From assembly GCF_023343835.1 (NCBI RefSeq), contig NC_064444.1, forward strand, positions 16,343,219-16,407,218: 64,000 nucleotides of DNA, in the 5' to 3' direction. Each line of letters opens with the position of its first letter. Within the stretch, counting starts at the first letter, position 1. This DNA comes from Lagopus muta. Its lineage: Eukaryota; Chordata; Aves; Galliformes; Phasianidae. A program made the translations under genes and the position numbers. Of this stretch, positions 1-12,556 are shown one piece after another. A model generated the notes under the pieces. That model was not told the origin of the DNA. It made no database searches and worked only from the letters and a program-made list of their open reading frames with translations.

Positions 1-3000
1 TATAGGGACAAATCAAATTTAAGCCACTTGAATGGTTAGAAAGGAAGCATATTTGATCTGCCATAGGTACATCCTCTGAATCTCAAATCAACGTGTGAAA
101 GATAAGGCCAGTATTTACAGAACATGTGAGAGAGATTGCTAGATGCAAATCTAGGGAAATTTCTAAAACCATAGTGATCACATGGCCAAGTGAACAATTC
201 CAGTGTTGTAGTCGTATATTCCTGACTTTCTTAGTTGCAGAGCTGCAACAAAGAAGGCAACATAAAACTGTATTTAATTCCATCTGAGCACATGGACTAT
301 AGTATACAATCCAGATAATTGGTACTGTACATCAACCTCATCCTTTAAAGATCATACTGTAACTTCAATTAAAAAAACAACTAACAACTGAACAACTTAA
401 TGAAATATACTACAAATTTTTTATTCTAAGAAGCCATTTCCTTGTGTCTTCCATCAACTTCTTCTGCAGTTTAGATGCACAGCATGATTTCCTGTGCCCA
501 CCCCTGCAGCAGTGCTCTCAGCCTTTCACTGAGATCTACGTAGAGTGTGCTACCAACACACCCAGCAGAAAAGCACCAGCTGCCTAGAGACAGAGCAGAG
601 CTGCACAGGCAGGCATTCATGCATACTGTCAGACAGTTGAGTAAAAGAACAAAACTCAGTTAAAAAGACTGGTTTTTAGCTACCTGCCCAGGTAAAAGCA
701 GCTCTGACATATACATCTGAAATAGGACAGCATTGCCATTTAATTTCTCATCAAGGGATCCTTGTCAAAAAGTTCCTTTGGAAACTAGCTTATGAAGCCT
801 CTTCTCTAAATGCCAAGCTTCATTTCAGCAGTACCATATCTCCCAGATAAAATCACTACAAGACATAGCTGGAGTTCCAGCAGGTTTCATTCTGTATCCC
901 ACATTCAAAGCCATTTTTCTTTCTCTCCAGTTATTTCCTATCTTTCTACCATTGTCCCATTTGCCACAGTATTGTACTAAAAGTTTACATTATTTAAGGA
1001 TATGTGGGAGCTAGAAGGACAGAAAGGAAGGCCCTGTTTTCTAAGGCCAACATACTAGTGGGAAATGTTTAGATACATGACTTTTAAAATTACAGCAAGT
1101 TTGGCTTGAGTGAGCTCAGTTTATGAATGACTAAGAGAGCTCAGACAGTCTGCCCACCCTTCCTACCCTCATGCCAATACTCAGCATTCAAAAAATTGCT
1201 GAAAATAAAAAGTTTGCCTTTAGTAGAATCCAAGGATGATATAAAATGCTCCAGGTACATCTGTCACAAAGGAATTAAAAACATTTGTGCTTGGGTTGCA
1301 ATTGTAAGCTCTTAGTTACAATGTGCTAATTGTTCAAACTACTACAGTTGGTTTTTTTTCAATTTATGCACATTTGAAGCTGTAAGAATTTCAAATGCTC
1401 AAAGGTTGATGCATTCTGAATTCATACATCATTATCAAGAGACTGACCTTTAATTCATATTCCATCCTCGCACATTTTTTTTATGTAGGCTTATCAGCTA
1501 CATGTCAATGTTGGACCAGCTCAATTTGATGTGCTTTTCCATTTATATGTAACGTTTGTACAGATCAGGGGATAAATCCAGTAATTTCTGCTAGTTGGTG
1601 CTGAAATTCTGCATACTGAACTAAGCCAGACTGTGCATGCAAAAAATGCATGAATGCCACCTTCCATATTTAATTTCTTGCTAGCTGAACATACTCACCA
1701 ACCTTACAGCTGAGATAGTGAGATGCTACAGGCTTCCCCTTTGCAGTTTTGGATAATCATTTACTGAGGCAGACCAGCAGGACTATGCGCTAAGAAATCC
1801 TGTGCACTTCTCAATCACAAAATGTATTTCAGATCTGCTATTTGTTGTGTATTATGCATAGTAAAACTACAATTTATCTCCAAAGAAAGTTAACAACTCC
1901 CCACTTAACAGTGCTGAAGAAGTGTTTCCTAATAGCCCAGCTCTAGGAACTCTGAACATATATTTGCAGTAAATCAGATATTTTAATAATGGAAATGAAT
2001 GCAAAGCAAGATTTATTCTGATCATGAACTGGCCCTGTGGTGCCTTACTGGCCTCTGAAGCACACCAGGGTTCCTAAATGTTTACTTGGTTTTGTCCTGT
2101 ACATCTTTAAAGAACAAACAAGTTGCAAACTGAACAACCTGAATTTTTTTTCAGGTTTAAAAAGGGTATTAGGGTTATGAATTTCACAGCTATTTTCAAA
2201 GCACCCTTATAACGAAGGAAGAGTTGTGGAATTTTTAGAGGTAACAGTGGTCAAAGGCTCCAATTAACAGATCAGTTGAAACATCTGGATCCAAAAAATA
2301 AGTACAGTTCTTCCCTCTAATTTTAGCTACAATAAGGTGAAAAGATGGGAAAACATATCCTTGTTTGTTCCATATTCTTTTCCTAGTAATTCCTAACATT
2401 TCCCCCCTAACGTTTTCTTCTTACCACTGTTTGAGAACAAGGCTAATGTGTTTACAAAGCACACAAACCAAAGATCATGCTCCAAAATTACACTAGTCAA
2501 TTTAAAGCACAACATCCTTTATGAAGTTAAGATTGTTTTCTTTCTCAACTTGTATACTCATAATCCTACATTTACCTACATATAAAGTTCACCCCTCCCA
2601 GAGCTACGTGAGCACAGATACACAGAGTTGATTTGGGATGCTCCTTGGAGCAGCTCTTTTTGAAAGTCAAATCACAGTTTGAGGTAAAACATTCATAAAT
2701 TCTTCAAGGTATTCTGGTCAAAAGCATTTTGGTCAAAAACTGCTTTCTTGTACGCTGAATCCTTTATTTGACTACTGTTCACACAGCCAGAGGGTTTTCG
2801 TATAGTCTTAATGATTATGACGTTTGAGGTTTAAGCACAACCGACTCTAAGTACATCAAAGTAGCATGGAAGATCTTGGGATCATTTCAATAGCAGCAAA
2901 AAAATACTAATCAGAAGTAAAATCCTACAAGTTTTCTTGCTAATAAGAACCTGGAGTAGCAGAAATAGAGAGCTTCATTGCCAATTAGTAGATAATGGAA

Positions 3001-4970
3001 TATCATAATGCTCATAAGCATTTATGAATACAAAGTGAGCCAGTATTAAGAGCATCAGAGGGGATTAGTAGCAAAATCACAGAATCAGAGATGTGCAGGG
3101 GAGCAGTCAGACCAGAGTGATCAAGCTTCTAGGGGAAATGAAGAGTTCACCTCTCAGCTTGCTGTGCAAACAGCCAAGATGGACGGATTCGATGAATCAG
3201 AGTTCATTTCAATCCTTCCTCTTCTTGGTAGCTAACTGCCATTTCTGATTGCAAGAAACAAAGAACAGAATAATGGAGAAAAAAAAAAACAAGAGCATTT
3301 TCAGTGCAGTTTTAGACCAATTTAGATCAGTTACACCAGAGAGTAATAAAAGACCAGAGGGCAGTGAGAAGCGCTTCATAATCAAGTAACAGATGAGTTT
3401 TCTCTGAAGCAGAATCTTCTACCCAACATTTAAGCTGGTTGAAAACAGATACAGACTTTTTTGAAACATCTGTTTTGAAACATTATGTGCTTATCACTGA
3501 GCCATAGTGATTTCTGTAGTTCAAGTCGTGCTTTGGGACCTTCCTGGTGTTTGAACTTCACGGAAAGTCAGGCTTACAAATGCATCAGTGGGATTCAGAT
3601 TTGCAAACACAGAAGAAAAGAACTTGACATGAGGAAAAGAGAAAACTTGACGGTTTTCACTTCTGCACATTGGCTTAAAGAGGGACTGGATTCTGAGCAA
3701 AGAAATGTCTGAATCATTTCTGTCTTCAGAAAACAGAGCATGCTGGAATTGAGGGCGAAGTTGGTATGTACATCCAGCAATACAGTAATAGATGTACTGA
3801 GCAACATATCCTTTCTGGGCACTGACGCAGTGCACTATCTAAAAGCAGAAGCTTAGAGCACTGTGGATCACTACATTTTTTGCAGAACACCCACCATAGG
3901 AGATTTACAACATATAGCCAAAGCTGGCACTTGGTAGCTTACCCAAATCCAACATGAGGTGATCAAAACTTGTACAAACTGTCTCTAAAACATTAGGGAA
4001 AAGGAGATGTACATTAGAGACAGCAGAACAGGAGAAAAGAATTTATCAGAGAAAACACATTAACTTTGTATTAGAAGACAAGAGAAAAGTACTGGCCTCC
4101 ATACAGAGGCTGAGGAAGTACGGCATGGTGTGAAGAATCAGCCCTAGCTATAAAGGCTATGAAGCTGCCTTTGGACTCACAGCAGTACATCATTAATTGA
4201 AACTAGTTTTGGTGAGTGAGGGGAAAGAAGACCCCAAGCATGGAACAAGTTCATTATATACACTGTCCTCCCACACAGCAGTTAAAAAAAAAAGGATGAG
4301 TCAGTTGTAGTTAATGAGAAAGTGCAGAAGAACAGGCATAGGTTTCTTTGTGCTTCATCCTTCGTAACCATGGAATGGGGAGAAAAAAAACTCCATCCTA
4401 TTCTGGAAACAGCAGTTTCCCTGCAAGCAAGAATATGTTGTTCAATGAAAGCCTCATTGAATGTTCTTTCCCATTTCTGTGTGGCTGAGGTACCTCATAC
4501 AGATGGATAGTCTGATCAGCTAAAAATCTGGCTAAACTAGATCAGGAACGTGACAGACCTTCTCTCCAAAGTCTCTGCTTTTAGACTGCTCAACCCAGTG
4601 CATATTTTAATCTCAATACGGTTTGTTAATCTAATGCATCAGGTAGTTACACAAAATATAGATAAGCCCATGGAATACTTGAAGGATTTCATTCATTACA
4701 GTGCAATCCTAATTTTGCCCTTGACAAGTTGAAGCATTTTCATTATGATTTCATGAAGAATAACAGCTTCAAAGCCAAAGTAAAATGCTAAAGACTTCAT
4801 CACCCTGCAGAATGAGCCATCTCCCTCAAAAATAGGTCTTTAAACATGTTTCCTATTGCTTTTTGAAGGGCAGAGGACAACCAAAAGCAAGACATAGCTT
4901 GTTCAGGGCTAAGGAAAATAAAAAAAATCAAAGGGAAAGAAAAGAAAAGCAGGAAAGCTATAAATAAGGT

Positions 4971-5015
4971 TCAAATCATAAGTCGCTTGGGTTGGAAGGG
5001 ACCTTAGAGATCAGC
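4971..5015 (-). repeat. CR1 LINE 3'-tip fragment
   Basis: The stretch carries the highly repeated avian motif GGTTGGAAGGGACCT followed by TAGAGATCA. In this orientation it is the reverse complement of the terminal part of CR1, preceded by a degraded TCATA-type terminal repeat. It is only a short remnant. Confidence 0.6.
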
Positions 5016-8000
5016 TATAAAAATAGCAGAATAAGGGGAGATGGAGCACCCAAGGAAAAAATTTGTTTATTTAACAAACATATTTATGATTTCTCCTGGT
5101 CTCTACTTCCCAGCCTGCCATCGATCCTCTGTGTAGCTTAGTACACTTCCTTTGTACTTTAGCTCCAAATGAACTGCAAGGTTGTTTTGTGAAGCTTGAA
5201 AGTGAGTGTGAGATATTACTAAGCAACAGTTAAATAATCCAATATTGGCCACTGTACATGCCTAACATGGACCAATGAGGCTTCAGAAATGAATCATAGG
5301 GTTAACATGGGCACAGCTAGACCAGCATTAACAGTTCAGAATTATCTGAACTCACTGAACAAACTCAAACAGTACAGAAGTTATTTGGATCAGTCTTCTG
5401 CAGCTGTTTACAGTCTGTATTAACACTATTTTTGGTTAATGTCATGTTAAAAGTAAAACAACGCATTGTTTTAGTTCCCCCTCTTAACCATATACCCCAT
5501 AGTTCAAAAAAGAAAAAAAAAAAAGATGAAAATTCAATTTCCAAAACATGTTCCTTGAGTTATGAATTATGTATATAATTGCTCTGCTATTGTCTATATT
5601 TACATCTGCAAAATCCCAAAAAGTTGGATCTCAGAAACAGCTTTGTGCTGATACACAGCAACTGCAGCTTCGTTTTTAATAACTAACCCTATGCTGAATG
5701 CATGGTTTGTCATTTCCCAGTAAGAAGAAAAGATAATCTAGATTGATAGCCCCTATTAAAAAGAATTTTTCAGTGCTTGTAGCCTCCTAATTCAAGCACA
5801 GGGATGCTATCAAAGATAGTCTTGGTAACAAGCCTAAGCTACTTATCATTGATACAGGGCAAAAAAAAGCAGCACCATTATTGCTGGTGAGAGTTAAGAG
5901 AGCTACAAGTCATTAATAATTTCATTAGCACCTATCATACCACAGTAGGCAAGCTAGACCCAACAAGACTGCTTCTTCTGTGTCTTTCAGTTCCATCAAC
6001 TCCCTGTCATATCAGTACCTTATTAAGGACAGCTTCTGGTTCCCCATGTGGTCATTTCCAAGAGTTTGCAAGCAGAGGTCATTTATTCACATAGGAATAT
6101 GCTTTGTCACCATATATGTCAGATAGCATTCTGGTGTGTGAAATAAGGAAGCACCTGAGATATGCTAGAGGTAAGATGAATCTAAAGGCCTTTCAAAATG
6201 AACACAAACCTACTTGATGCATTTATTTCAGTTAAATCTCTCTCCTCCCTGTATTTTTTAAATTTATTTTCTCTAATCTGCACAAAAATCTTGATCTGAT
6301 GAAATAAGATCTTCCTAGACTTGAACAGATTTGATTGACTTGCAAATGCAATTAAGAACAAGTGAAGATAGCACTGTTGTCTCTCGTCCAAACACATTTT
6401 TCTGTTTCAATGATCATCTGCTTTTATTGCAGGAGATCATTGCTGCAGGCCCTATGTAAACACAACAAAGATATTGCCTGTCCAATACAGAGAACATCCC
6501 CACATCTCATCATGCAGTTGACTTTTCTGTAGGGTTAAACAAACAGGAGAAAAAAACAGTTCCCAAGAAACCACCTTTAGGCTTCACCCACGTTACTACT
6601 GTTAGCGTAAACAGAATTTACTTAAAACATATTAGCATGATTCATTCACATATAAAGCCAGAATAAATATATGTTATAAGCAGTAATTAAGTTGTAGCAC
6701 ACCCACATGTTCTTCAGATTTTAATGCAGGTTTTAGAAAGGTCAGCACAACATGAAAGTCCTGAACTAACTTCATTTGACTAGATAAATAAGTTCCAGCA
6801 ATAGATTTAATGAAGAAATGAACCTGAACACATGAGCATAGCAGTTTCTGAGAAATGCATGGTTGTTTTTTGTTTGTTTGTGTTTTAAAAATGAAGTCAA
6901 CCCCGAAGGATTTTGAAACTTCAAGAGCATCATAGGGCTGTTACTAAAGTGAAACAGAAGAATCTGAAAGACAAGTGGATTTCCTGAAATTTTGCCCCAT
7001 ATCTTTGACCTCTTGCAAAAAGATAGTTTATAAACATTTAACACTTGTTTATAAATATTTCTGCAGTGGCTCCCATAAGTTCTTATGCATGGGACTGCGG
7101 TCACTTTTTAGGACCACTGACTTTACACAATACCTAAGCATCTTACTTACTTTCTTCTTGAAAAGAAACGCCATCCTACTCTTCCCTGGAGCATGCTGTC
7201 ATGTTTCCTCCATTGCTGTCATCACCTCCAGAACATGGTCTTCATAGTTGGTCTGCAATACAAAAGCCCCCTGTCAGCCTATATACATTCATCTACATTA
7301 TAACCTCCTTTACTGATACAGGAAGAAAGAAAAAGCCCTCAATGAAGTAAACTCCAGATGAGTGAAGTTTATTGCATTTTTATTGAAGCACCACTGACAA
7401 GGGAAATACTGCAAATGCTCTGAGAATCAAATAGTATTTTAAGACACCAGAGAAATCATCAAAGACGTGATCCCTTTGGAAATCCAGCTTCAGTTTTGTT
7501 GCTCATTCAATTCCCGTTTTCCTCATATTATCTCCTTTATACAGCACTAAGCATGAAGACTTAGGAAAACAAGCTGCAGTTTCTATCTCACCAGAAACAC
7601 AAAGAGTATCAAGGGAGGAGTAAATGACTCTTGAAACATTTTCCCATTCTACTGGGAATCCAAAAATCTTCCTGCTCAGCTCAACTCTACTCAACCTCTT
7701 TAGCCACCAGTGAAATACTGCCAAGGTGATCTGCTTATTTTGGCAAGTCATACCAACTGTGGAGTGCTGATGAAAAGTTGGAGCACGTACAGAGGATTTT
7801 CAGCAGCTTTTTCACTTGACATATTGCAAGTCAGGGATAGATTCGCTTTCTCCTAGAAAAGCTTAGGCGCTCTGTTGTTGGATAAACATAACTCTGACTC
7901 TTTATAACCTCTGTTTATACATTCTAGCATAACAGGTAAGGTAACAGAGTGCTACAGTAATTTTAAATGACATTTGAAAACCTGCAGGTGTTTCTCCAGC

Positions 8001-8731
8001 AAACAACTGCTAGATGCAGTCTCTATAACCAGTGATTAAATGAGTTTTTTGTTCACTAGGAAATTATCTCTGTTCTAGCAAAGTAATTGCTTGCTGTTTG
8101 CTTGAAATTATGGCAGAGGTAGTGACTGAAGCACTGACCTAGACTACCAAGACTGTAATCCTTAAGCTGAAATGAAGCCCATGTTCTCATTTTTATTTTT
8201 CTTTTTTTCCTGCTACTTATACAACAACTCATTTTCCTTAGGAGAAAGATAAGGCCTGCATATTCACTAATTGTTACATTTATCCAAGCGACAAAATAGA
8301 AGTGATAACCTCTGAAGCACACATTTTGCTGAGAATCAGTAAGGAGGAGAAAAAAGTTACCTGATAAACTTCTATTACAATGTTTCAAGGACGGATTGAA
8401 TAGGTTACAGAAAAACAAAATCAAACAAAAAAACCCTCACCTTCTGGTACCTTTAGTATTTCTGAAAAGAGATGGAAACAGCCCTGCAAAAACAGTAGGA
8501 AGGACTCTCTGGGGCCCAAGTCAGTAACATCTGAGCTTTGCTCATGTATCCCCTGCCTGCACTACATGTAGAAAGTGAGATAAAAGCAACACTCCGAGGC
8601 TGCTTAAACTTGAGAAGAGGGATTGTGACCACATAGAATCCCACTGCAGAAAGGAAGCTACGGCCAGTTATAACTTGCTTCTACTAGTAACTTAGTCAAT
8701 GAAAGAAATCATCTTCAACAACTTCTTTCTG

Positions 8732-8734
<3 letters not shown>

Positions 8735-8770
<36 letters not shown>
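8735..8770. repeat. T36 homopolymer, possible poly(A) tail of a minus-strand retrocopy
   Basis: There are thirty-six consecutive T on the plus strand. On the minus strand this reads as a poly(A) run preceded by ATTAAA (plus-strand TTTAAT at 8785-8790), 14 bases before the tail. That is the spacing of a polyadenylated transcript end. I do not recognise the sequence that would be the retroposed body (8771 onward, minus strand). Confidence 0.6.
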
Positions 8771-9529
8771 CCTCAGAAGTAATTTTTAATGTCAGACAGA
8801 CTCTAAACTATACTGGGCCAAGCAGTTTTTGTTCTAGAAAGGAAAAAAAAGCTTTTCAATAAATTCTGAGTTATTTCTTGTTGTGCATCCTGCAGGTGCT
8901 CTCAAAGTAAGTTTCACAGCAACATTCAGAGGGCAAGGGATTTTACCTACATTGATGGGGATCTCTTTTCTGTGGTTAGCAGACTGATTTAGCTCCCAGC
9001 CCCAAAACACTGACACCCTGGTCTTTGCATCCAACCCCCTCTCCATCTGGGTTCCCTACAGCCAAAGATTCAATCCCCAAATTACCATTTCCTCTCAATA
9101 GGTGGAATGAAACCCTAAGAAACAACCTGTTAAGTATCACACAAAAATAACTCCAGCAGCTCACACCACCTTCCTTTTCTCTAGGCTGCCTCTCATCACA
9201 CCCTTCCCACTCCGGCAGCCAAGCCCATCAGATTACTTCACCACCTTGCTCAGCCCTCCTGAGGCACAGACCTCCTTCTTCTTCCCCAGCCACAGCTATT
9301 AGAGGCCATCACAGCTGTGGCCAACGTCTTAAGCTATTACATAAGCTAAAACCAGGAAATTCTGTTTTTGCAGGGAAGAAGGTTGGTTTTCAGCATTCTT
9401 ACAGTCATAGTTTGCTCACCTAGCAGAAGTGTTGCCTGTATCATGTGGCCTTGGCTGTGGAGCTCAAACTCATATCACAGACTTATTGGAGCACTGTAAC
9501 CATTTAATACCTCATCTCATCTTTTTCAG

Positions 9530-9847
9530 ACAGCACAGACAGTGCTTCTTGTGGTTGCTGTGTTCCTGCTCTCCTGGCTGCCTCACCACATCATCACAAT
9601 GTGGGCAGAGTTTGGGCACTTTCCCCTCAACAACATCTCCTTCACCTTCCGCATCATCTCCCATTGCTTGGCCTATGGGAACTCCTGCATCAACCCCATT
9701 ATTTACGCTTTCCTCTCAGAGAACTTCCGCAAGGCCTGTCAGCAGGCCTTCAACTGCAAGTGCTTCCTGCAGCCAGTGCCCACTGAGAAGCTGGTCAGAA
9801 TACGCATGGAGAACTTCTCTACCACACACTCAACCACTAATGTGTAA
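9530..9847 (+). CDS. GALR1L: Galanin receptor 1-like, terminal coding exon (TM6, TM7, C-tail)
   Basis: This exon codes for 105 residues and a TAA stop. The acceptor is CTTTTTCAG at 9521-9529, and the exon starts in phase 0 with T-A-Q-T-V, the same place where GALR1 exon 3 begins. TM6 carries SWLPHH, and the third outer loop has WAEFG and FPL. TM7 carries HCLAYGN followed by NPIIYAFLSENFRKA, that is, the class A NPxxY motif and the start of helix 8. Two cysteines in FNCKCF after helix 8 are likely palmitoylation sites, and the tail is rich in Ser/Thr. This is a Gi-type peptide GPCR of the plasma membrane. It fits the extra bird receptor called GALR1-like better than GALR1 itself, because the tail and parts of TM6 differ from GALR1, but the choice rests on memory of the family and on the DDX28/DUS2 neighbourhood. 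Exons for TM1-5 are not in the window. At the position of the GALR1 histidine usually numbered 267 there is Thr. Confidence 0.85.
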   Translation, partial: TAQTVLLVVAVFLLSWLPHHIITMWAEFGHFPLNNISFTFRIISHCLAYGNSCINPIIYAFLSENFRKACQQAFNCKCFLQPVPTEKLVRIRMENFSTTHSTTNV

Positions 9848-10615
9848 GTGGGGCTCAGAAATACCTTTCAGGAGAAGAGAGAAGGGCGGTGTCTGACAGA
9901 ACAGCTATACAGGGGCATTTTAGGTACCTTGCTGCTAGGCACCATCAGAAGTGTCTGAATGCCCTTGTGGTTTCCCTAAGAGGAAACAGCTGTAGTTATG
10001 TCCATAAAGGATAAGATGTGTTTAAACAGAAGGTGTAATTATGGACAGACATGAAATGAGCAAGTTAACAATTCTGCGTGTGGGCTGTTATTAGGATGTG
10101 AGCAATGAGTGACGTGACATTTACCAAGGGCGCTGAGAAGCAGTTTGGTAATCTAGCTAACATATCAACGAATGTGTCCATTTCTTAAGCAGTCATTTTA
10201 CCGTATGTGAGCTGTGTATGTTTTTAGCTGTGATGGAATCTCTAAATCTCCTGCAAGTCTTTGCCATAGTATTTACTTACTGTGTAGTATAACATGAGGT
10301 CTCACTGATGCTCATGTCTGCGTTTGATGGCTCTGTAGAGGCTTGCATTCCCCAGGGTCTCAATGTCTGCATACTCCTGGATGTAATTATGGCTGTTAAT
10401 GACCGGCTGTAATAACTGCCTAACTAATAATTATGTGAGATTTCTCAAAATATGCCTAAAAGAACTGTTTTTGTCTGAAAGTGATATTTACACAAGGCTT
10501 TATTGGTGCATGTGCTGTTCTCTGGGCATATCTACCCAAAGCTTTTATTGGACGTGTTCTTATACAAATGTTAAAATACCTTCTTTTGATTAAATGTTTA
10601 AGTTTAAAGTTATGA
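9848..10615 (+). other. GALR1L: Probable 3' UTR of the galanin receptor-like gene
   Basis: AT-rich sequence follows the stop without another exon. The first plausible poly(A) signal in this strand is ATTAAA at 10589-10594, which would give a 3' UTR of about 760 bases. No AATAAA is seen before it. The end point is an estimate. Confidence 0.4.
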
Positions 10616-10949
10616 TTCGTGAATATATAAAGCACGTGTTACTTCAGATTTAAGAAGCATATGGCCAGAAGGCTGTTATAGTGTCACCATATGGCCTGAT
10701 GTCACCACTGTGTGCTTCAGTCCTGACTGATCCAGCGTTATTCTGGATTCACAGACTGCTAAGGAGCTTTTGAAAGTGCATTATAGAAGTTTAACTTGAA
10801 GTTTAACTAAGAACCATAACCACAATACCCAAATATGGTCTCAATCGTCTTCAGTATCTTTTACGACTGCCTTCAAAACGTATATGCCAATTTCTGTGAG
10901 ATGTACTCCATGCACCAAACATTCATATTTTTTATTAACGTGTGCGTTA

Positions 10950-11170
10950 TACACCCCAGCCTCAAGCCCACTGCTGTGCTCAACTGACCAGCAGTCAGCC
11001 CAACTGACCAGCAGTCGCCCCTGCACCGCCATGACCGCCCCCTCAGCCGGCGCGGCGCGAGGCGGCCCCTTCCCGCCACAGCCCCTCAGCGCCGGCGGGA
11101 GCCCGCGCCCCTCGTGAGGGGACACGCCGCCCCGCCGCCTCAGGAAAAAAGAACGGCTCTGTTATCACCG
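10950..11170. promoter_or_regulatory. Isolated GC-rich, CpG-rich patch (possible promoter of an unknown transcript)
   Basis: About 200 bases rise sharply in G+C and CpG between AT-rich flanks, with GCGGCGCG-type runs around 11045-11140. A 20-base unit is tandemly repeated at 10981-11020, the copies differing near their ends. The minus strand has an ATG at 11032-11030 in a good context, reading MAVQGRLL and then meeting a GTCAGT that could be a splice donor. The open frame around it (11125 down to 10841) resembles nothing I know. On the plus strand an AATAAA lies at 12539. It could be a promoter in either direction or merely a GC-rich repeat remnant. Confidence 0.35.
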
Positions 11171-12530
11171 GTGCCGCTTAGTTGCTGATAGAAACCAAGC
11201 CGATGCATTATGATCGTTGCCGGGTTGTTTTGGCTGCGGATCTCCAGTCAGAAGCTGATGTTTATGTGACATCATTTAACTTCTTTAGGGCTATTTTCTC
11301 CCCGGAATCAAACGTTACCTGAGAGGAGGCAGTGTAGTAGAAATCAGTCACATTATTTAGCTGGGAATTGTAGGTGGCAGAGCAAAATACTACAGCGCGT
11401 ACCTGCAACAGCAGTTGGGATCCCAAGCGAAGAAAGAAGAAAAAAAAATTCATCTAAAAGGGCAAATATACATGAAACTGGGAAAGCCATTATCACCAGC
11501 TCACTCAGGAGGGAGAACATTAAAAGACAGTAACTCCACATTCATGTAACATGGGAAAGCACTTGGAAACTGCCTCCTTAGATCAGATTGAAGCTATGTG
11601 ACACCTGAGATGGTCAGCCTGAAAGCAGGCAAGAAAATATTAGCTTTTTTTTTTTTTCCTTGGAGTTTAATAAAACTAATTCATCTAAGATAATCAGTGT
11701 ATTCATGTTAAAGCCACTTGCAGGACCTGATACAACACAAGATGTGGTTCAACAAAGAGGGTTTTCTGTAAATTGTAATCCTACAGATTGCCCCCAAATT
11801 TCTTTTAAGTATTTACTCTCCAGGAAAGCACGCATCTGCCTGCAGACACATGAATTGCATGATTTGCCACGGAATGAACTTTGGAGTGGTCTACACAACT
11901 AACGTACGTGTCACTTCATTCACAAAGTTGAAAGCCTTCTATTGAAGAAAATAACTTTACCCTAAGAATCCTGTAACTGCAACTGAACAGAATACACAGC
12001 TTCAGTATCCAGCAAAAGGTTATAGCCTTATGCTGAAGTGGCTGTTCAAGTTTTCTGTTTCTTCAGCTTTCACTCATACTAAGCTCCAGAACCTTATTTG
12101 GTTGGAAACCAGATACAGAGACACTGCCATGTTCTTTTCAGTTAACAGATTTCGACATACTGAATTTTAGCAAAGGCAAAGAGATGGATAGTACAGAAGA
12201 AAGAGCCACTAAAAGGAAGAGCTGCAATAAGTCCCCCCAGTATAAATCATAGTTAAATTACTTTTTTTTTTTTAAGTGATTATTTCCCATGGATGCAAAT
12301 GAGCAGCTAGATACAAAATAATCTCAGCCTCACTTTAATCTTCTCAGTTTAAGAGAACAGTGACACCATACCCAAAAGAAACTTTCTGCATCTGTTCCTT
12401 TAGAAAAGAATTTGAGTCAAAACACTTTCTTTCCTGCCATTGGAGACATTTCCAGCTTTTTTTTTTTTTTTTTTAATCACTTCAACAGACATGCCATATG
12501 AAGAACAATCAGCAAACACATAAAGCCTTT
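11171..12530. other. Intergenic stretch without recognised gene
   Basis: This is mostly AT-rich DNA with T runs at 12457-12474 and shorter ones nearby. On the minus strand, 11401-11316 looks exon-like: an acceptor CTGCTGTTGCAG, then an open frame reading VRAVVFCSATYN and so on, then CAG followed by GTAACG. I do not recognise the peptide and give it little weight. Confidence 0.35.
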
Positions 12531-12556
12531 TTTAATACAATAAAGCAGCACCAATG

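Larger units (their letters stand above)
1..9529. other. Gene-poor stretch, probably intron 2 of the galanin receptor-like gene
   Basis: I see no exon that resembles a known protein here. The receptor exon that follows needs upstream exons for TM1-5. A TM1-5 exon of GALR1 type is about 650-700 coding bases and would be obvious, and none is present, so it lies before position 1 if the gene is intact. The small GALR1-type exon 2 (about 66 bases, basic third cytoplasmic loop) could be here, but I could not find it by eye. The content is AT-rich unique-looking DNA with one CR1 3' tip near 4971-5015 and a 36-base T run at 8735-8770. Confidence 0.45.

Noticed and set aside
1-9529. Search for the small GALR1-type exon 2 (basic third-loop exon) upstream of the terminal exon
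   Set aside because: Several A/G-rich stretches (near 3600, 4910, 7320) were examined, but none combined an acceptor, a Lys-rich phase-0 frame of about 22 codons and a donor.
9429-9896. Longer plus-strand frame of 155 codons overlapping the receptor exon
   Set aside because: It is a shadow in another frame. The GALR1-type peptide and the splice acceptor define the real frame from 9530.
11262-11453. Exon-like minus-strand segment reading VRAVVFCSATYN and onward between an AG and a GT
   Set aside because: The peptide is unrecognised, there are no partner exons, and it lies upstream rather than downstream of the only nearby GC-rich candidate promoter. Mentioned only within the intergenic entry.
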